64,000 nucleotides of DNA, from NCBI RefSeq assembly GCF_017591425.1, contig NW_024467119.1:81460894-81524893 (forward strand), read 5' to 3'. The notes beneath the pieces were generated by a model. That model was given only the letters and a program-made list of their open reading frames with translations. It was not told where the DNA came from and did no database searches. Positions 59,701 to 64,000 of the stretch are shown here, one piece after another. The translations under genes were made by a program, and so were the position numbers. Source of the DNA: Ochotona curzoniae (taxonomy: Eukaryota > Chordata > Mammalia > Lagomorpha > Ochotonidae). Position 1 is the stretch's first letter, and every line of letters begins with the position of its first letter.

Positions 59701-62700
59701 GCTAACAACTCCACATCCAGAGACAAGTTCAGCGCCCAAGCCATTTTCAGCTACCATGCAACATGATGGCTCTGGCAGCACATATGCCTGAAAGTGTATG
59801 TGATGCCTGGGGAACTGAGTGTGTGGTGAATGGCAATATTCGAATTGGCCAGCAGGGGTCTTCCAGTGCCAAAACCACTCCACTTGGCTCATTCACTTCA
59901 CATACCATCAGCTTGTGGAGCAGATCTAGAGGGAAACCCTGTTTGGTCACTTCTTGTCCAATGTCCATGGAGCCCAGGATGATGCAATCAAGCATGTTGA
60001 GCACCCACACAAAACAAGGATGCAGATCCTCAGTCCAGGCGCTAACAACTCCACATCCAGAGACAAGTTCAGCGCCCAAGCCATTTTCAGCTACCATGCA
60101 ACATGATGGCTCTGGCAGCACATATGCCTGAAAGTGTATGTGATGCCTGGGGAACTGAGTGTGTGGTTGAATGGCAATATTCGAATTGGCCAGCAAGGGT
60201 CTTCCAGTGCCAAAACCACTCCACTTGGCTCATTCACTTCACATACCATCAGCTTGTGGAGCAGATCTAGAGGGAAACCCTGTTTGGTCACTTCTTGTCC
60301 AATGTCCATGGAGCCCAGGATGATGCAATCAAGCATGTTGAGCACCCACACAAAACAAGGATGCAGATCCTCAGTCCAGGCGCTAACAACTCCACATCCA
60401 GAGACAAGTTCAGCGCCCAAGCCATTTTCAGCTACCATGCAACATGATGGCTCTGGCAGCACATATGCCTGAAAGTGTATGTGATGCCTGGGGAACTGAG
60501 TGTGTGGGTGAATGGCAATATTCGAATTGGCCAGCAGGGTCTTCCAGTGCCAAAACCACTCCACTTGGCTCATTCACTTCACATACCGTCAGCTTGTGGA
60601 GCAGATCTAGAGGGAAACCCTGTTTGGTCACTTCTTGTCCAATGTCCATGGAGCCCAGGATGATGCAATCAAGCATGTTGAGCACCCACACAAAACAAGG
60701 ATGCAGATCCTCAGTCCAGGCGCTAACAACTCCACATCCAGAGACAAGTTCAGCGCCCAAGCCATTTTCAGCTACCATGCAACATGATGGCTCTGGCAGC
60801 ACATATGCCTGAAAGTGTATGTGATGCCTGGGGAACTGAGTGTGTGGGTGAATGGCAATATTCGAATTGGCCAGCAGGATCTTCCAGTGCCAAAACCACT
60901 CCACTTGGCTCATTCACTTCACATACCATCAGCTTGTGGAGCAGATCTAGAGGGAAACCCTGTTTGGTCACTTCTTGTCCAATGTCCATGGAGCCCAGGA
61001 TGATGCAATCAAGCATGTTGAGCACCCACACAAAACAAGGATGCAGATCCTCAGTCCAGGCGCTAACAACTCCACATCCAGAGACAAGTTCAGCGCCCAA
61101 GCCATTTTCAGCTACCATGCAACATGATGGCTCTGGCAGCACATATGCCTGAAAGTGTATGTGATGCCTGGGGAACTGAGTGTGTGGGTGAATGGCAATA
61201 TTCGAATTGGCCAGCAGGGGTCTTCCAGTGCCAAAACGACTCCACTTGGCTCATTCACTTCACATACCATCAGCTTGTGGAGCAGATCTAGAGGGAAACC
61301 CTGTTTGGTCACTTCTTGTCCAATGTCCATGGAGCCCAGGATGATGCAATCAAGCATGTTGAGCACCCACACAAAACAAGGATGCAGATCCTCAGTCCAG
61401 GCGCTAACAACTCCACATCCAGAGACAAGTTCAGCGCCCAAGCCATTTTCAGCTACCATGCAACATGATGGCTCTGGCAGCACATATGCCTGAAAGTGTA
61501 TGTGATGCCTGGGGAACTGAGTGTGTGGGTGAATGGCAATATTCGAATTGGCCAGCAGGGTCTTCCAGTGCCAAAACCACTCCACTTGGCTCATTCACTT
61601 CACATACCATCAGCTTGTGGAGCAGATCTAGAGGGAAACCCTGTTTGGTCACTTCTTGTCCAATGTCCATGGAGCCCAGGATGATGCAATCAAGCATGTT
61701 GAGCACCCACACAAAACAAGGATGCAGATCCTCAGTCCAGGCGCTAACAACTCCACATCCAGAGACAAGTTCAGCGCCCAAGCCATTTTCAGCTACCATG
61801 CAACATGATGGCTCTGGCAGCACATATGCCTGAAAGTGTATGTGATGCCTGGGGGACTGAGTGTGTGGGTGAATGGCAATATTCGAATGTGCAAGCAGGG
61901 TCTTCCAGTGCAAAACCACTCCACTTGGCTCATTCACTTCACATACCATCAGCTTGTGGAGCAGATCTAGAGGGAAACCCTGTTTGGTCACTTCTTGTCC
62001 AATGTCCATGGAGCCCAGGATGATGCAATCAAGCATGTTGAGCACCCACACAAAACAAGGATGCAGATCCTCAGTCCAGGCGCTAACAACTCCACATCCA
62101 GAGACAAGTTCAGCGCCCAAGCCATTTTCAGCTACCATGCAACATGATGGCTCTGGCAGCACATATGCCTGAAAGTGTATGTGATGCCTGGGGAACTGAG
62201 TGTGTGGGTGAATGGCAATATTCGAATTGGCCAGCAGGGGTCTTCCAGTGCCAAAACCACTCCACTTGGCTCATTCACTTCACATACCATCAGCTTGTGG
62301 AGCAGATCTAGAGGGAAACCCTGTTTGGTCACTTCTTGTCCAATGTCCATGGAGCCCAGGATGATGCAATCAAGCATGTTGAGCACCCACACAAAACAAG
62401 GATGCAGATCCTCAGTCCAGGCGCTAACAACTCCACATCCAGAGACAAGTTCAGCGCCCAAGCCATTTTCAGCTACCATGCAACATGATGGCTCTGGCAG
62501 CACATATGCCTGAAAGTGTATGTGATGCCTGGGGAACTGAGTGTGTGGGTGAATGGCAATATTCGAATTGGCCAGCAGGGGTCTTCCAGTGCCAAAACCA
62601 CTCCACTTGGCTCATTCACTTCACATACCATCAGCTTGTGGAGCAGATCTAGAGGGAAACCCTGTTTGGTCACTTCTTGTCCAATGTCCATGGAGCCCAG

Positions 62701-64000
62701 GATGATGCAATCAAGCATGTTGAGCACCCACACAAAACAAGGATGCAGATCCTCAGTCCAGGCGCTAACAACTCCACATCCAGAGACAAGTTCAGCGCCC
62801 AAGCCATTTCAGCTACCATGCAACATGATGGCTCTGGCAGCACATATGCCTGAAAGTGTATGTGATGCCTGGGGAACTGAGTGTGTGGGTGAATGGCAAT
62901 ATTCGAATTGGCCAGCAGGGGTCTTCCAGTGCCAAAACCACTCCACTTGGCTCATTCACTTCACATACCATCAGCTTGTGGAGCAGATCTAGAGGGAAAC
63001 CCTGTTTGGTCACTTCTTGTCCAATGTCCATGGAGCCCAGGATGATGCAATCAAGCATGTTGAGCACCCACACAAAACAAGGATGCAGATCCTCAGTCCA
63101 GGCGCTAACAACTCCACATCCAGAGACAAGTTCAGCGCCCAAGCCAGTTTCAGCTACCATGCAACATGATGGCTCTGGCAGCACATATGCCTGAAAGTGT
63201 ATGTGATGCCTGGGGAACTGAGTGTGTGGGTGAATGGCAATATTCGAATTGGCCAGCAGGGTCTTCCAGTGCCAAAACGACTCCACTTGGCTCATTCACT
63301 TCACATACCATCAGATTTTGGTGCAGATCTAGAGGGAAACCCTGTTTGGTCACTTCTTGTCCAATGTCCATGGAGCCCAGGATGATGCAATCAAGCATGT
63401 TGAGCACCCACACAAAACAAGGATGCAGATCCTCAGTCCAGGCGCTAACAACTCCACATCCAGAGACAAGTTCAGCGCCCAAGCCATTTTCAGCTACCAT
63501 GCAACATGATGGCTCTGGCAGCACATATGCCTGAAAGTGTATGTGATGCCTGGGGAACTGAGTGTGTGGGTGAATGGCAATATTCGAATTGGCCAGCAGG
63601 GGTCTTCCAGTGCCAAAACCACTCCACTTGGCTCATTCACTTCACATACCATCAGCTTGTGGAGCAGATCTAGAGGGAAACCCTGTTTGGTCACTTCTTG
63701 TCCAATGTCCATGGAGCCCAGGATGATGCAATCAAGCATGTTGAGCACCCACACAAAACAAGGATGCAGATCCTCAGTCCAGGCGCTAACAACTCCACAT
63801 CCAGAGACAAGTTCAGCGCCCAAGCCATTTTCAGCTACCATGCAACATGATGGCTCTGGCAGCACATATGCCTGAAAGTGTATGTGATGCCTGGGGAACT
63901 GAGTGTGTGGGTGAATGGCAATATTCGAATTGGCCAGCAGGGGTCTTCCAGTGCCAAAACCACTCCACTTGGCTCATTCACTTCACATACCATCAGCTTG
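41730..64000. repeat. satellite, homogeneous block (~65 units, open at right end)
   Basis: From the unit near 41730 nearly every copy reads GTGATGCCTGGGG, CTGTTTGGTCACTTCTTGTCC, CCACATCC, GCGCCC and ATGCAACATGATGG. Many units are identical or differ by one or two bases. The remaining differences sit mostly within the ~85 bases that follow GTGTATG. The array continues past the window. Confidence 0.9.

Larger units (their letters stand above)
15535..64000. repeat. satellite DNA array, ~142 head-to-tail copies of a 341-bp unit
   Basis: The unit can be phased on GTGTATGTGAT. In order it contains GGCAATATTCGAATTGGCC, CACTTCACATACCATCAGC, GGAGCAGATCTAGAGGG, TGTCCATGGAGCCC, GCACCCACACAAAACAAGG, CAGTCCAGGCGCTAACAAC and GGCAGCACATATGCCTGAA. 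Most unit lengths are 339-343, typically 341 (for example starts at 47186, 47527, 47868 and 48209). All copies have the same orientation and no other element interrupts them. Overlapping BglII/XbaI, NcoI and NdeI sites occur once per unit in most copies. Each unit supports a ~112-residue plus ORF and a ~123-residue minus ORF, but 341 is not a multiple of three, so frames break at every unit. I do not recognise the family; a (peri)centromeric or other heterochromatic role is an inference from the array size. Confidence 0.97.

Noticed and set aside
15535..64000. Hundreds of 60-350 residue ORFs on both strands in the satellite
   Set aside because: They recur every 341 bases with the same sequence. 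The longest (24525-25493 and 26031-27080, minus) arise only where small indels happen to join neighbouring units. There is no family resemblance and no frame continuity.
15535..64000. CENP-B box in the 341-bp unit
   Set aside because: ATTCGAATTGGCCAGCAGGG has the TTCG start but lacks the A and CGGG at the required spacing. In units reading CAGCCGGGG the CGGG is 11 rather than 7 bases after TTCG.
15535..64000. CRISPR array or other prokaryotic repeat system
   Set aside because: The whole 341-bp unit repeats, with no unique spacers, and the flanks are mammalian L1 and SINE sequence.
15535..64000. 341 bp as a dimer of ~170-bp alpha-satellite-like monomers
   Set aside because: The two halves show no alignment by eye; the similarity is in length only.
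15535..64000. Telomeric or interstitial TTAGGG repeats
   Set aside because: None seen on either strand, so a subtelomeric position is not supported.

Overview
The window is vertebrate, almost certainly mammalian, non-coding DNA with no intact host gene. A tRNA-derived SINE with the lagomorph C-SINE structure recurs on both strands, and its youngest copies look closest to the pika (Ochotona) form. A LINE-1 of mammalian type is also present. I therefore read the source as a lagomorph, probably a pika; the order is well supported, the genus is an inference from recall of SINE consensus sequences.

Positions 1-15534 form a transposon-rich flank. They hold old SINE fragments (255-1078), a TG microsatellite and a pyrimidine-rich tract (1260-1530). 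Next is a full-length but dead L1 (1572-8930) bounded by a candidate target-site duplication and itself interrupted by a SINE (4598-4924). Then come an ancient antisense L1 scrap (9120-9330), two more SINEs (9361-10130), weakly characterised sequence, and a minus-strand L1 3' UTR (11264-11770). That 3' UTR is joined to about 1 kb of unassigned sequence and to a CpG-rich tandem array of eleven ~249-bp units (12812-15534). Most of those units carry a YY1-like core and a GC box. Read on the minus strand, this order (promoter-like monomers, body without ORF2, L1 3' UTR, A tail) resembles a non-autonomous L1-type element.

Positions 15535-64000 are one uninterrupted head-to-tail satellite array, about 142 copies of a 341-bp unit, running off the right edge. 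Units next to the junction are worn by small indels. Units to about 41.7 kb are a divergent mosaic with two-state variant boxes and local multi-unit duplications. From 41.7 kb onward the units are nearly identical, and most remaining variation is confined to one ~85-bp stretch of the unit. This is the usual polarity of a satellite edge, with the young core beyond the right end, so the window probably spans an arm-to-heterochromatin (pericentromeric or similar) boundary.

The many 60-350 residue ORFs in the satellite are shadows of the repeat. The period is 2 modulo 3, so no frame continues from unit to unit. The only true coding relics are L1 ORF1 and ORF2, both broken. Coordinates, unit counts and variant tallies were read by eye and may be off by a few bases or units.
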